DNA of 64,000 nucleotides from Marsupella aquatica (lineage: Eukaryota > Marchantiophyta), in contig OZ316899.1 in assembly GCA_973895155.1 (NCBI GenBank), positions 806,001 to 870,000 of the forward strand, read 5' to 3'. The notes under the pieces are model-generated. The model was not told the DNA's origin. It worked only from the letters and a program-made list of their open reading frames with translations, and did no database searches. The translations under genes and the position numbers were made by a program. Of the stretch, positions 52,053 to 63,502 are shown piece by piece (position 1 is the stretch's first letter; the number at the start of each line of letters is the position of its first letter).

Positions 52053-53674
52053 TCAAGCTAGAAAGAGAGTCCAAAGGGAGGACAACAATCTCAGAACCGG
52101 GTACCAGCCGTTCAAGTGGTGGTCCCGGCCAGAGGGGTTCTCAATCACCGTAACAGGAGGAATAATCTGTGAATCCGGGATCGCACAGGGGCCCTCATGT
52201 GTGACAAGCGCCCACCTCGATCCCAGCTCCTCACCCACCAAAGGATCCAACATAGGATCTCGAAGTTCACGTTGTGTTTGCATAGGGGAAGGCCAATACT
52301 CTCCCTGGGTGGTAGGGCTCCGGGAATTTTGCTCTATCCGAGCAACGTCCGCCGCCACTGCCAAAGGGACCAGCAGGGGTGGAGCAGCCATTGTAGCCCG
52401 AAAGAGAGCCCTTGCTTCCGCATTGGCTACAGCTTTGTGAATTTTCTCAGGGTCCGCTTCCGAATGGCGCTCATCATCCTTCTCGTCTGGTGGGAACCCT
52501 CCTTCCCCCTCCTCTAGTGGTTTGCAAGCTGGCTCTGGCTCCATATTACACTTGCGGGCCAGGTGCCCTTTAAATGTCACCGGTTGCCAAATCACAATGT
52601 CTTCCCAGATATGAATTCTCATACTAGAGGGCACTTCCCTGTCAGTGTCCCATAGAATACAGGCACGATCGTGTGGGTACGAGCTAAATTGGTCTCCCTG
52701 GATGTAGTAGAGCAAAGTACCCAATGTGCTTGCGATCTTCCTCCTACATCCTTCCAATGCAAGAGCACGGAAAGGGATTTCTATCCATACCGGTAGTTTA
52801 GTGAAGCTATCACTTTTAACATCAAAAGAAGGGTCCCAGGGGATAGTATAAACAAATTGACGCTCATAAAACCAAGGAGCATAGTTGAGTGCCAGGTCCC
52901 AATGGTCAGGATGTTCAAAGACCACCATGTAGAAGTTTTTCCCTACATATTTGATCTGTAGGACCGACCAGCTCTCCCTTATCGTCATCACCTCTTCCAC
53001 CCATTCTCTGAAGCTGCAAGAAGCGGGGTACGCCCTGTGAAGTAGCACAACAACGCACAGTTGTACAGTTGTCTCACATTCCTCGCTGCTTCTTGCAGAT
53101 TCCATTCTAGGCCCACATATAGCTTCTTATCTAGATCTCCCTTAGATCTGAGCGCAATTCCTCTCAGGATTCTAATGCACTCCTCTGATTCCTCCGCCTC
53201 TGTTTCAGGGTCCTGCTCTTCTCCGCTTGCCCGCCTTGTACCCTCTGCATCCTCTGTGCCCAGCATATCTCCTCGAAACGCGTTCTCAGTAGGTGGAGAA
53301 GCACGCAGTATTTGAGGTGCTTCCATCTCAACCTCCATCGCCGTTTCAGTTGACTCGGGGGGGAGTGGTCGTTCACCGGTTCCCCCACTTAAAGCACCCA
53401 AGGGGGGAGAAGCTTTGTTGGGTACCATTCTCGCAGATTCTGTTCTGCCTGAACGAGCGTCTTGTGCCGAGTAGGCACACTCCAGTCCTCTTCCCTCCCT
53501 CACAACCAGATTAGAATGCGCGTCTGGTCTCAGTTGTGTCTCTTCTTGCTCCTGTCCAACACTCTTTTTCCCAAGCAACCTCCCTGTCAACCCCAAATTT
53601 TGTCCTTCTTGGCGCCTACTCCGGGTAAGCCGCCAACCCAAAGAGCCATAGTAGTCAATCGCAGGTTCTCCCAT
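52053..53674 (-). pseudogene. LINE ORF1 (DUF4283-like)
   Basis: Two overlapping frames. 53674-52988 (228 aa) is acidic, Glu/Arg-rich, and ends in SKGDLDKKLYVGLEWNLQEAARN. 53105-52053 (350 aa) has FYMVVFEHPDHWDLALNYAPWFYERQFVY, FTKLPVWIEIPFRAL and LYYIQGDQF, the DUF4283-like RNA-binding region of plant L1 ORF1 proteins, where KCN at the end of HLARKCNMEP may be a remnant knuckle. One frameshift near 53050 separates them. Confidence 0.75.
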
Positions 53675-54338
53675 ATTAATTCAGTCTCTTACAGCGTAAT
53701 TAGCATGAGCTGGATCCAGGTATACAAGGAAGGGCAGCCAGAGAAGCTCCAATCTTACCTGATGGCTTGCACTCTCAGTCATGCACCCTCCCACCAATCT
53801 TTCAATGTGGATCCGCCACCGTTCATACTCCACTCCTACAGGTATGATGGCTCACTTTCCCTCCCCCCCCTCCTCGTTGCAGCGCAGTATCTTCCCAAAA
53901 GATATCCTCAAAGTGCCGGAATTCTTCTCCATGACCACAATGCCTCCCCCCTTTGTGTGCTCTCAGTAGGCCAAGTGAATCCTCTATCGCCCTTCCTCAG
54001 TTCAATCGTTGGCCTTCACAGTTTCACCTCCAAAAGTGTGAAGATCATTCTTGCAGACAAGACCCCAAGTATCCGCGCTGGTAGCTTCCCAGTCCCATCG
54101 TAGGCCTCCCCTCAATCCTTTGTATTTGATGTCTCTCCTGTGTTCTTCTGCCACCGCCCTCCTCAGCCAAGCGGTAGATCACAGGGGATTAGTGGCTATC
54201 ACCCTCTCCCCGCAAGTTCCCCTCAATCTTTGTTCGTCCATTACGTTCACCTTGCCTTTAGCAGATCATCCCCCTCTTCTCATCCCCCTCCCTGCAAATT
54301 GCCAGGAAGCAAGTTGTCACCTGGCATAGGCTGCAATG
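53675..54338 (-). other. LINE 5' UTR, inner part
   Basis: Pyrimidine-rich on the plus strand, non-coding as far as I can see. It ends at CAATG (54334-54338), the target copy of the solo LTR. Confidence 0.5.
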
Positions 54339-56947
54339 TGTCACGCGATTGACATGGGTCTTAACACCAAAAACGTCACTATGGGTGCCAAAACCATCTC
54401 CTTGTACCTGAGGATCACGAAGGGACGTTGTGAAGGCCGTTAAACACCAATTTATGCCCTTAACACCAGACTATCATAGCAAGACTCTATCACACATCAC
54501 CCAAGCTCAATCCCAAGGAACCAAGGTTGGGGATCAGATCTGCGCTCATGATAATTCTGGTGAGAAGGGGTCTTCATATCGGGCCCGTACACACAGGGCC
54601 TATCGCTATGGTGCGCATATGTCTATACGCTTACTGTCATAGGTATATTTCTATTCTGCCACCGGAATGTACCCATAAACCAGTGACTCTTGACTGATTC
54701 CCGGCTTAGGGACTTCTAAGCCATTGCCCCACCACTCTGCCATTCCACTCTCAGCAATTAGAGCTGTGACATCCCTCACCCAACCCACTTCAATGCACCC
54801 GATACACCTCTCAGTGGCGCTGCTAGTCCCATCATACACTCAGATTGCCTCACACACACACACATCCATGAGAGAAATGAGGCCTGAGAGGAAAACTCAA
54901 TTAGATTCAAAGATGTGCACAATAGTTCACTGAGAACACTTGATCAAAAAATAGGCCCGAAGGCTGTCTCCTCCAGATTGCGACGTGCTTGCCCTGCAAG
55001 CCCCGTGCTTGCCATGCAAGCTCAATCCTGAACCTGAGCCCGACTCACTCCAGATTCCGACGGCAGATTGGACTCAAACCAATCCCATACTTGCCTTGCA
55101 AACTCAATCCTGAACTCAACCTCCTTCACTGTACTTCATTCTTGGGGGCACATACAGATCTCACACCTCCATTCAGAATGTCAAGTTACGCATGCATAGT
55201 TGACTCGACTTCAAAGCTGGTACCAGGCCTAACGACGATCTATCCCAGACTGCAATGAGGCCCGGCCTCACGCTTGCCCTGCAAGTTCAGCTCTGGCCAT
55301 AAATCCCTTAGTGCTCTCTACCAGACAAAGGCCGGGACTCCCCATGGATCACGTAGCCTTGCCAGACCAAACTGTAAATGCTCCTTCTGCTGTCCCTCAA
55401 TCAGTATCTCAGCCTCCCTAATGTGCTCACCACAAATCAAATTGACATCCTCCCCACAGTTTACAATCACCAATACATCACCTATCACCAAGGCTCTGTA
55501 TCGGGGGAAAAGAACCCAGTTGTGCTGCCCACTAGAAAGAGCCACAATCCAGCTTGCAAACCTAGCAACCCGTTGCAGCTGTGAAGCTTGGCTGATTACT
55601 CCCTGAGTAATAGCACAACCAAGATCTCCCCAACACGCAGCGTCCAAGTCCAGCCTTGCTTGCACAGAGCTCCTCCCTGTTGCTCAGTCTAAGTGAGATC
55701 ACACAACTGAAGTCCCCCCCCGCTGCCTCTACCGGGGGGCTGCTCTATATACTCTCATACTGAGCCCAAATGGTGGATACTACGCTGCTGGAGCCCCATC
55801 CCAGCCCTAATAGAGCCGCCACTATCTCTAACTACTGAACCCTAACTCGCAACTTTATTTTTCTCTTGAATTGGCTATGTACTTCGGATTTGGCCCTCCT
55901 CCATGGTTTTTGCGAGCTTGCGCCTCCTCTCCCGATTTCTCTATTCAACCATTTGTTGCGTGGATAGCAGCGTTGGAAGCGGCTTGAGCTCCACTTTCCA
56001 ACGAGGTCAATTATAGCCGATTTGGCCAAATACACAGAAAGTTATGCCCCCACAACCGAGAGGGGGTACTCATTGCTACGCTAACCCGAGTTACCTAGCT
56101 AACCTGAGTTCGGCTAGCCTAGCTATCCTATCTAACCTTAGAAGAGTTAACCCGTGGCCTCGGGCTAAGCCGCTATCCGTGTCTGTTGTCCGCTATCTGT
56201 GTCCGTTGTCCGTGTCCGCTATCCGTGTCCGTTGTCCGTGTCAGTTGTCCGTGTCCGTTGTCCGTGTCAGTTATCCGTGTCCGTTATCCGTGTCCGCTAT
56301 TTGTGCCTGCTGTCTACTATCCGTGTCCATTGTCCGTGTCCGTTGTCCGCTCTCCAGTGTCCGTGTCCATTGTCCGTTGTCGGTGTCCGTTGTCCGCTAT
56401 CCGTTGTCCCGGGTTTAGTCTAAATCTAAATCTGCTAGCCACTAGCCACTATCCGGTATCTGTATCCGCTAACCTCTATTTGCTATCCGCTATCCGTGTC
56501 CGCTAACCTCTATCCGTATCCGCTATCCGTGTCCGCTAACCTCTATCCGTATCCGCTATCCGTGTCCGCTAACCTCTATCCGTATCCATTATCCGTGTCC
56601 GCTAACCTCTATCCGTATCCGCTATCCCGAGTTACACACTAACCTGTCACACTAATAAGATCATATCTTTCCTAATACACCTCCGTTTTGAGAGTGTTTT
56701 ATATCAATTTTACTCGCCTTGACCAGATCTTTCCAATGCTCTTTACAGATCCGGATTTGGTGACATATTGAAAGAGATATGGTTGCCGACCACCCGCGAC
56801 ATAGCTTTTATTTCCCTACTATTAATGATATGATTGCCCTTATTCTTGCCATCTTGCTAATTGTTATGCAATATCAATAGCTACTCCTTGCATACAGCAG
56901 CCTAGTTAATCAGATTAAAGAATAAGGACCATGTCATCGGCGTCACA
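54339..56947 (-). repeat. Solo LTR G, 2.6 kb
   Basis: The plus strand runs TGTCACG...GGCGTCACA (minus strand TGTGACGCC...CGTGACA) and is flanked by CAATG at 54334-54338 and 56948-56952. A minus-strand TATA-like TATATAGAGCAG lies near 55750, followed by CCCCCCGGTAGAGGCAG, matching a similar block in LTR F. No internal domain is present, so it arose by LTR-LTR recombination. Related to LTR F at its 3' part (near 54660-54720 and 60020-60060). Confidence 0.75.
56165..56640 (-). repeat. TCCGT-type tandem repeats with a 33-bp higher-order unit in LTR G
   Basis: 56170-56410 is a short-period array of TCCGTGTCCG and TCCGTTGTCCG words. From 56496 the unit GTGTCCGCTAACCTCTATCC recurs at 56496, 56529, 56562 and 56595, a 33-bp period. 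It lies at the start of the minus-strand LTR, upstream of its TATA. Confidence 0.85.
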
Positions 56948-56952
56948 CAATG

Positions 56953-57640
56953 TAGAAGAATGGTTCCAATCTTATCCATCTTCCATCCCCTGTCTTCTTA
57001 TTGATCTCCAAGCTCCAGTCAACTCCTTTGTATCCGGGCTCTCACACTCCCGCGGCCTGCTAAACTCCGAGGAGCCGCAAGCCCATAGCACCTCCTGTCG
57101 CCCCAGCCCAAATGGTCCAAATGGAATGCACCATCGCAATCCCAAGGGAGCACTATGTACTCCGCAAAGATCCTAGTGAGGTACCCCACAGAGCAGACGT
57201 CTGACCAAGGTGAACATTCACCCCTCCCTTTGTGTAATGGCAGCACCCTAACGCGTTCTGCAGCATGAGTCTTGGATACAAGCAAAAATCATGCTCCTCC
57301 CCAGCACAGCCCCTTATGCTGTCCCCCGTCGTTATTACTCCATACAGAGCTCCTTAGCAATCGATTGAAACCTCTGCCTTCTCACACTATCCCACATCAG
57401 CCTAACCTAACAGAGGGCTCGCGCCCTGAATCTCCCCTCCCTTATTCCTTACTCATCTTTTTGGCTGAAACTCATATTCTGGACTCACTCTCAGCATCCC
57501 GCGCTACTTCTGTCCAACATCCACACCTTCCTTGAGACGCAAGATCTTCAACTCCCCCAAGCACCCCGAGAGGGTGTGCACAGCTAGCAGCGCTTTTGCG
57601 CCCGCTTCAGTTCCGCTTCAGTTCCTCCTCCAGTACTCCC
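56953..57640 (-). other. LINE 5' UTR, outer part
   Basis: Non-coding. It begins on the minus strand with GGGAGTACTGGAGG next to the 17-bp duplication, giving the LINE 5' end. Confidence 0.55.
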
Positions 57641-58774
57641 AAATCTCCTACTTCTTCAACGCATAGATCACAACATACATTTCCCTTTCCGTTGTGATCC
57701 AATGATTTTCCAACTTACATGACTCAAAGGCCACAGGACGCCCATCTTGGTGAAGACAGGCGCCAATAGCATAATCACTTACGTCTGTCCAAATCTCAAA
57801 CGGCTTCCCCATCTGAGGTAACTTTAGAACCGGCGGCATTTATCATTAGCCGCTTAAGTTCTAGGAATGCTAACTTGCAATCTTGTGTCCACACAAAAAC
57901 TTTGTTTTTCAACGTTAGCGCGTTTAGGGGTCTCACGATCCTTGCATAGTCTTTCATGTATCTCCGATAGAACCCCGTTAATCCTAAGAAGGCTCTAACC
58001 TGCCTTACATTGGACGGGCACTCCCATTCTTTGATCTCCTTAAACTTGTCCTGACTAGGCATAATCCCCTCTAGGGTAAAGGTATGGCCGAGGAACTGAA
58101 TCTCATTCATCGCAAACTTGCACTTGCTAGGTTTAGCATAGAGACGAGCCTTACAAAGGTGAGAGAACACTACTCTGAGCAACTAACTGCTCATGTTCCT
58201 CCAATGTTTTTGAGTAGATTAGGATGTCGTCAATAAAGACGACCACTCCTTGGTCCAACAAGTCATGAAAGATGGTATTTATCATCTTCATGAACGTTGC
58301 GGTTGCATTACACAACCCGAAAGGCATAACCAAAAATTTGTAGGATCCGAACCTTATGCGCATAACGGTCTTATCCTCGTCTCCCTTAGCCATGCGGATC
58401 TTGTAATACCCAGACCGCAAGTCCACCTTAGAAAACTTCTTAGCCCTAGAGAGGCAATCAAAGAGGTCATCCATATGAGATAAAGGGTACTTGTTCTTTA
58501 CTATTTGCTTATTGAGGGCCCGATAATCTGCGCACAATCTCAAAGTACCATCCTTTTTGGACACAAATAGCGCGGGCGCCCCATAAGGACTCTTACTAGG
58601 ACAAATGAACCCTTGGTCAATCAACTCTTCCAAGGCATTCTTCAACATCATTTGTTCATTCAGGTTCAGATGATAAGGAGCTTTAGCCTGAGGAGCCAAA
58701 CCTGGCTCCAACTCAACTTGGTGATCCACTTCTCTCCGCAGGGGTAAACCTTTAGGTAGCTTCTGCGAGAGCAT
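57641..58774 (-). pseudogene. pol: Chromovirus E reverse transcriptase and start of RNase H
   Basis: Minus strand. 58774-58151: [73 protein letters not shown] and the catalytic [10 protein letters not shown]. 58182-57796: [19 protein letters not shown]-type thumb region and VRAFLGLTGFYRRYMKDYA. 57839-57641: RNase H start (FEIWTDVSDYAIGACLHQDGRP) up to VIYALKK followed by a TAG. The LINE sits immediately after; RNase H resumes at 47350. Frame breaks near 58160 and 57820. Confidence 0.85.
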
Positions 58775-59176
58775 GTCATTGAATTCCTCTAAAATTCAGG
58801 AATTCAACCGCAGTCGGGCTCGACCTTAGCTGATTTAACCTTTGGCTACGAAGCAGCCTCCTTAAGTGGGTGGAGATGAAAGAAGAAAATTCATGTCCAC
58901 CCTTGAAGTCTTTCCACCATTGCTTTGCCAATACACACGGAGACAACCATGACACTTTACTTACTTTGAGAAATCTTCTTTATTTTTGGTAATTTTGTGT
59001 ACAACGATGGGCTCACTGCCCTTATTGGGAAAATGGAGCACCTCATCCCCTAGTTTCAAGGTAACATTGTGCTTTCTGAGATAACCTACTAACAAAATGA
59101 AGTCTACGGCTAGACCATCTAGAACATAGAACATCTCCTGACTAAAAAAAAATTGTTGTTCGCCTATGACCTCTAC
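58775..59176 (-). pseudogene. Chromovirus E linker between protease and RT
   Basis: Expected position of the protease end and RT leader. I could not read a continuous frame here. Confidence 0.35.
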
Positions 59177-59817
59177 TCAAAGTCTATGTACCACTCTCGA
59201 CACTATCCCTTTCGTGTCGTTGGCGAACTTGCACACTAACGGTTGTAGAAACTCTTGCACGTTCACCCCAAGATGTGCCACCGCCTGCCCGCTTATGAAG
59301 TAGGCGGTCGCGCTTGTATCCACCAAAGCAACATCCAGATTACCGTTAGAACTGATATTCACAACAATCAGCTTTTCAGGATCCCTTGTCTTAACTTTAG
59401 GTATCTTCTCTCCGGCAGGAACATCCCCTATAGGGACCTCATCAACTACTAAGGGTTTGGTTAGAGGAATACTTACCTTAATGCCCTTCTGCCCTCCATC
59501 TCCGCTCAGCTTGCTTCCCTTGAAAGGGAAATCCTTACTTTGATGGCCCATGGCACCACACGTGTAGCACAAACCTTCAGCCCGTCTTTGCTCTGTGAGC
59601 CCCTGCTTCTTTGCTTTCTGCGCCGATGAGGTTCCTTTCTGAAGTTGTCGGTTTTGCTTAGCTTCTCCATTCTAGGGCTGGGGATCCAAACCACCACCCC
59701 GCGCCCCCTCTGGTTGCTTATGCTTATTCCCGGGACCTTTTGCTTTCCCAGCTTCCCCCTCGGTTCCCTTGCCACCCACCTTTGCCAAGTCCGGCCGGTT
59801 ATTCACCAACGTAGTGG
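59177..59817 (-). pseudogene. Chromovirus E gag end, zinc knuckle and protease
   Basis: Minus strand. The knuckle is CYTCGAMGHQSKDF, with the final Cys replaced by Phe. The protease has LVDTSATAYFISG, where the triad DSG/DTG is DTS. A Gly/Lys/Gln-rich gag tail (KHKQPEGARGGG-like in the neighbouring frame) lies to the right. The gag N-terminus and 5' LTR are missing because the LTR of element F begins at 59818. Confidence 0.7.
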
Positions 59818-60603
59818 TGTCACGTCGTCAGCCTAGGCCTTAACTCGGGCTTTGGCTTAGACAGGCACATCCTTCGTAAATATGAGGGTTCGGGCAGGGA
59901 GGGAAGCACGGAATGCACCTAACTCACGTAAACTAGCGCTAAGTGCATTTGTTATTTACGGACACCTCCTAGGTATGGTTTGTGTTCCGCCGCCAAAACA
60001 TATCTTAGTCGATAGCGGGATCGACCCCAGCTTACGGGCTTCTAAGCCTTTGTGTTGTCTGCTTTCGATCCAAATTTGATGATACAGTTACTCAACCCGT
60101 GCTCATAACCACTTACCCGCAAGCTGCACCCCGTGCACGGTTTGGGTAGTGCGTTCGGCCAAGCGCTGGCATCCATACACGAGATTCACACGTATGCACA
60201 CGCACAAGCATACAATCTTGAATTACACAAAGGAAATAATGGGAAAGGATTTTACTTACATAGCGAACATACACGTACGCTTAGTTGACGCGGAAGCTCT
60301 CAAATGAAGAGGTCCAAGGTCGAGGATGTACACTATAGAGCCCAGCTCCGCACTTGCCCCACAAGCTTAGTCTTACCCCCTCCCCTTGGTACTCTTTCAC
60401 TCACAGAGGTTGGGACTCCCTGCACATACCGTGGATGTCCGACTCTGAGACTAAAAACCCCCTGCCTCTACCGAGGGGTGCACTAAATACTAAGGGCTGA
60501 GGACCGGAGCGGCCTCACGCCCGTAGATTTGCTAACTAAGCTAGCTATCAAGCTGGAAAATGGCTTGTCTTATTAGAAGATCCTAATCTACGCAGGCTGG
60601 ACA
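59818..60603 (-). repeat. 3' LTR of element F
   Basis: About 786 bp; the plus strand runs TGTCACGTCGTCAG...GGCTGGACA. A minus-strand TATA-like AGTATTTAGTG near 60490 is followed by CCCCTCGGTAGAGGCAGGGGG, as in LTR G. AGTGG (59813-59817) would be one target copy. The right border is less sure, since no clear purine tract adjoins it. Confidence 0.6.
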
Positions 60604-60689
60604 TTATGGCAGCGCTTGTTCCTATAGCCCAATTTAGCTACTCCTAACTTTATTTTCATCCTACTCCGGCGCTAATGCCTGGCACGCTT

Positions 60690-61140
60690 GCCAGAGCCAC
60701 CCGAGTGGGAGCAGCTATCCCGCTACCTCCTGAGCCTGTTGGTATCCTGCTTGAGTAGCTGGACCTGGTCCAGCAAAGATTCATTCTCACGCTTCGCCAC
60801 GTCCGTCTCTTCCGCGGCCTCCTGACATGCCTCCTCCAGTTGCTGGACGTCGCTCGTCAGCTTATCCACCAACTGGGCCTGCTTCGTGGCCTCTCCCTAA
60901 AGCAGTGCTACCTCTGTCTTTAGGGTGTCAATCTTGGCTGCGTCCCGCTGAGATCGAGAGTCAGCTTCCTCTAGATCCTGCTGCCAACTGACAACTTGTC
61001 CCTTCAAACCGTCAATCTTGGTCCGGAGCCGTGCGATCTTGGAGTCCTTTTTGAGCCTGGCCTGCTCTGCTAAGGCTGCCCGGGCCTTGGCCTCGGCAAC
61101 CTGATCCTCCATGGCCGTTACCTGAGGTCGCAATTGCTAG
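60690..61140 (-). pseudogene. Element F accessory protein, coiled-coil end
   Basis: Minus strand: VAEAKARAALAEQARLKKDS and LRTKIDGLKGQVVSWQQDLEEADSRS with heptad spacing, continuing as LVDKLTSDVQQLEEACQEAAEE after a stop. A long coiled coil, probably the C-terminal part of the ORF upstream. Confidence 0.6.
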
Positions 61141-61495
61141 AGTTCAGTCTCCAAGACTGCCACTTTGTCCTTTAGGTAGGCAGACTCAACCCGGTATCAC
61201 TCTATTCTCTGCGCTGTCTCCGCCTACGCATGTCCTGCCTTTACGGCCGCAACCAACTCCTGGTTGAAGAAGTAGGCCACCTTCCGTGCCATCTATTCCC
61301 CGATATCCCATGAGATTTGTTGCAAGAAATCTCCCAACAACCCGTTCAGAAACGTGCTCGGCACAAAGAGTTCCGGATGGTCCAGACTATGTCCATCTGG
61401 TTCGGGCACGGGTGGACCCCAGCCCGCGAGGGAGTAGGAGTGGTGTGGAAAGCCTTTTTTTTGAAGTATTCTAAGGAGTATTAAATCTACACTTT

Positions 61496-62782
61496 TCAAA
61501 ACTTTTGAAGCATTTTAAGTAACAAAATGAAGTCACTTAGAGAAGATGACTCGTAATCATCCACATTAACCTGACTACCTAGCATGCTGGCCTCTCCTCC
61601 AAAGCCCCCGATCTCTTCCTCCAAATATTGTTGGGCTGCTGCTGGTTGACTTTCCTCCACAGGTCCCTCCACTTGGGCTCTGTTAGAAGCTCTTAATACC
61701 GTCCTCTCCTGGCTTCGGCTTACCTCCTCATCTGTCTCCGAATCCATTTGCTCGTCATATTTCTTTCTCTCTTCGGCAGTCATCTTCCTTTCGACCAATT
61801 GGATGCCTGCATATGGATTATTACGAGTAGGCCAGCGCAACGGATTTCTCACTACTTCATATGTTACTACCTCTGGCTCCTTGATAGGGGAATGCTCCCA
61901 TTCTCGTGTTGCCGGTGTTGCCGACCTCCTCCTGTGGCGTCGTTTGCTTAGAGGCTCCTCGACCTCCTCCACCTCCTCAAGTGGTGTAGTGATCGGCATC
62001 CGCTCCTGTATAGGCAACACCGGTGCAAAAGACTGGCTTCTTGCATATCGGCAAAGTAATTGCAGATGGTACCCTAGTCTGGATACCGCTCCCTCCCCAA
62101 TGCTTTGCTTCTCTTCATTTAATGCCTTCTTCAACTGCATTAAGAGATAGCCGTTGTAGTCTCGGCTTGCATCGATATTCTCCACCAAAAATACCTGGAC
62201 TTTGCCGATTTCTGCTCTCGACAAGGTACAATGCAATATGACTCTTAGGAAATCAATCAGCTGCCCTATATGCGGGTTGGTACATTGATTCCTGAAAAAC
62301 CCATTCTTAGTGGAAGGCCCTGGAAATGACCTGAACTGGTCATCCGACAACGTCTTCCTCTGCTCCACCTTAGTCTTCCTTCCTGTTGGTAAAGCGAAGA
62401 CGGCTTCGATAAGCGCAGGTGTTAGTTCGAACACCTTTCCATACAGCAGCGTCGTGTTGGAAGAAGCCTCCCAGCATCCCACGAAGTCCAACAGATCCTC
62501 ATCTGGTATGTCTACCATCCTCCAGGCCAACCTGACAAAGCCCTCCAACCCAGTGTCATTCATATATCCTGCATATTTATTATCCTGAACGACACTGAAG
62601 ACCTCATCCTCATCTCTTGCAAACTGTAATTGTAAATCGGCAGGTAACCTGTTCGCCCACCTTGTCATGGTTTTATCCTCTACAGCCCGATCTCTAACTG
62701 GCCCGGATTCCATCTTGATTGGTCTCTCCGACCTAGTTCGCTTTGTTGGAGTGGCGGATGCCGAACCTCCCTTGCGCTTCAT
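61496..62782 (-). CDS. Element F accessory protein, main part
   Basis: 428 aa, minus strand, from ATG. The N-terminus is basic and nuclear-targeting-like (MKRKGGSASATPTKRTRSER). Residues about 30-260 form a helical domain: GLEGFVRLAWRMVDIPDEDLLDF, FELTPALIEAVFALPTGRK, NGFFRNQCTNPHIGQLIDFL, LGYHLQLLCRYA. The pattern (leucine-rich helix, PTG turn, NG-hydrophobic-C, FL) matches the accessory proteins of elements A and B and resembles plant 'transposon protein' domains. Residues 270-410 are acidic and disordered, with KRRHRRR. Function unknown. A stop at 61496 separates it from the coiled-coil part. Confidence 0.65.
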   Translation of the reverse strand: MKRKGGSASATPTKRTRSERPIKMESGPVRDRAVEDKTMTRWANRLPADLQLQFARDEDEVFSVVQDNKYAGYMNDTGLEGFVRLAWRMVDIPDEDLLDFVGCWEASSNTTLLYGKVFELTPALIEAVFALPTGRKTKVEQRKTLSDDQFRSFPGPSTKNGFFRNQCTNPHIGQLIDFLRVILHCTLSRAEIGKVQVFLVENIDASRDYNGYLLMQLKKALNEEKQSIGEGAVSRLGYHLQLLCRYARSQSFAPVLPIQERMPITTPLEEVEEVEEPLSKRRHRRRSATPATREWEHSPIKEPEVVTYEVVRNPLRWPTRNNPYAGIQLVERKMTAEERKKYDEQMDSETDEEVSRSQERTVLRASNRAQVEGPVEESQPAAAQQYLEEEIGGFGGEASMLGSQVNVDDYESSSLSDFILLLKMLQKF

Positions 62783-62794
62783 CTCTTTAGCGCC

Positions 62795-63293
62795 TTAATA
62801 CTCCCCAAGAATGGCTTCCTTCGTCCACTTCGTAGTGTGAACCTTCAATTCCCAAAGTGGTTGCCCTACGTTCTTGATTGCCTCCCTAATCCCCATGACC
62901 TTATTCTCCCAGATCAGCAATTTGTCAAGCTCCACACTGGTGGGTGTCCACAAGAACTTTTCCAACACCTCCTCCGTATCTACGAATGCCATTTTGTGAA
63001 TTCCCCACAATCGCGCAAGCTCCGCTCATTCTCTGGCTGCGCGCTCCGGCTCAATGTCTTCATACGTAGGTATCAACTGCCTTGCTTCTTCAAGCAAACA
63101 GCCCCAAAACTTCCCTGCCTGATTCACCGTGTTCATTCCACCGAATGCCAAGAACTTGCACAATCTCCCAATCCACCTTAGCACTCGACTGACAGTCGCT
63201 CCTCAATGTCAAAACCGTGTACACGAGAATGTGAAATGGCACAGTATTGGTCACCTTACTCCAAAGCCACCACTTAGGGGTCCTTGTGATCAA
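62795..63293 (-). pseudogene. Element F unassigned frames upstream of accessory ORF
   Basis: Two short minus-strand frames: 63293-63090 (TPKWWLWSKVTNTVPFHILVYT) and 63010-62795 (FLWTPTSVELDKLLIWENKVMGIREAIKNVGQPLWELK). Aromatic-rich like the distal part of element C's protein (WTPHQFFWELVDEDG). Possibly an upstream part of the same accessory gene or an integrase end. Confidence 0.35.
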
Positions 63294-63502
63294 GCATGGA
63301 TTAGGTCATAACTCCAATCCGCTGGATCTCAACCATTGGATCCTTTCCTTTATTATCTACACGTAGAAATCGGCATCGATCTTTATTGTTACCTTATACT
63401 CTCTATCTACCCTTATTTAGCCATTTTTTTTAGGCTTAGTTATTACTTTGTGATCCTAGCAAGGCATCACAAGTCCCTTGAAGAGGAGCTCATGAACTTG
63501 GA

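Larger units (their letters stand above)
47368..57640 (-). mobile_element. L1-type LINE inserted in chromovirus E pol, with nested solo LTR
   Basis: 10,273 bp between 17-bp duplications inside E's RNase H. The minus-strand order is 5' UTR, ORF1, then ORF2 with endonuclease, RT and a C-terminal zinc domain. Subtracting the solo LTR and one CAATG copy leaves about 7.66 kb, a normal plant L1 length. So the copy was full-length or nearly so, and starts GGGAGT on the minus strand. The 3' end lacks a clear long poly-A; TATAAAAAAATCCC near 47382 is the nearest A-rich run. Confidence 0.85.

Noticed and set aside
54765-56651. Alternative limits for solo LTR G (TGTGAC...CTGTCACA)
   Set aside because: No matching 5-bp duplication there, whereas 54339-56947 is flanked by CAATG on both sides.
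59818-59960. Extension of chromovirus E gag to the right of 59817
   Set aside because: A plausible-looking frame could be read, but TGTCACG at 59818 begins an LTR related to LTR G, so the frame is fortuitous.
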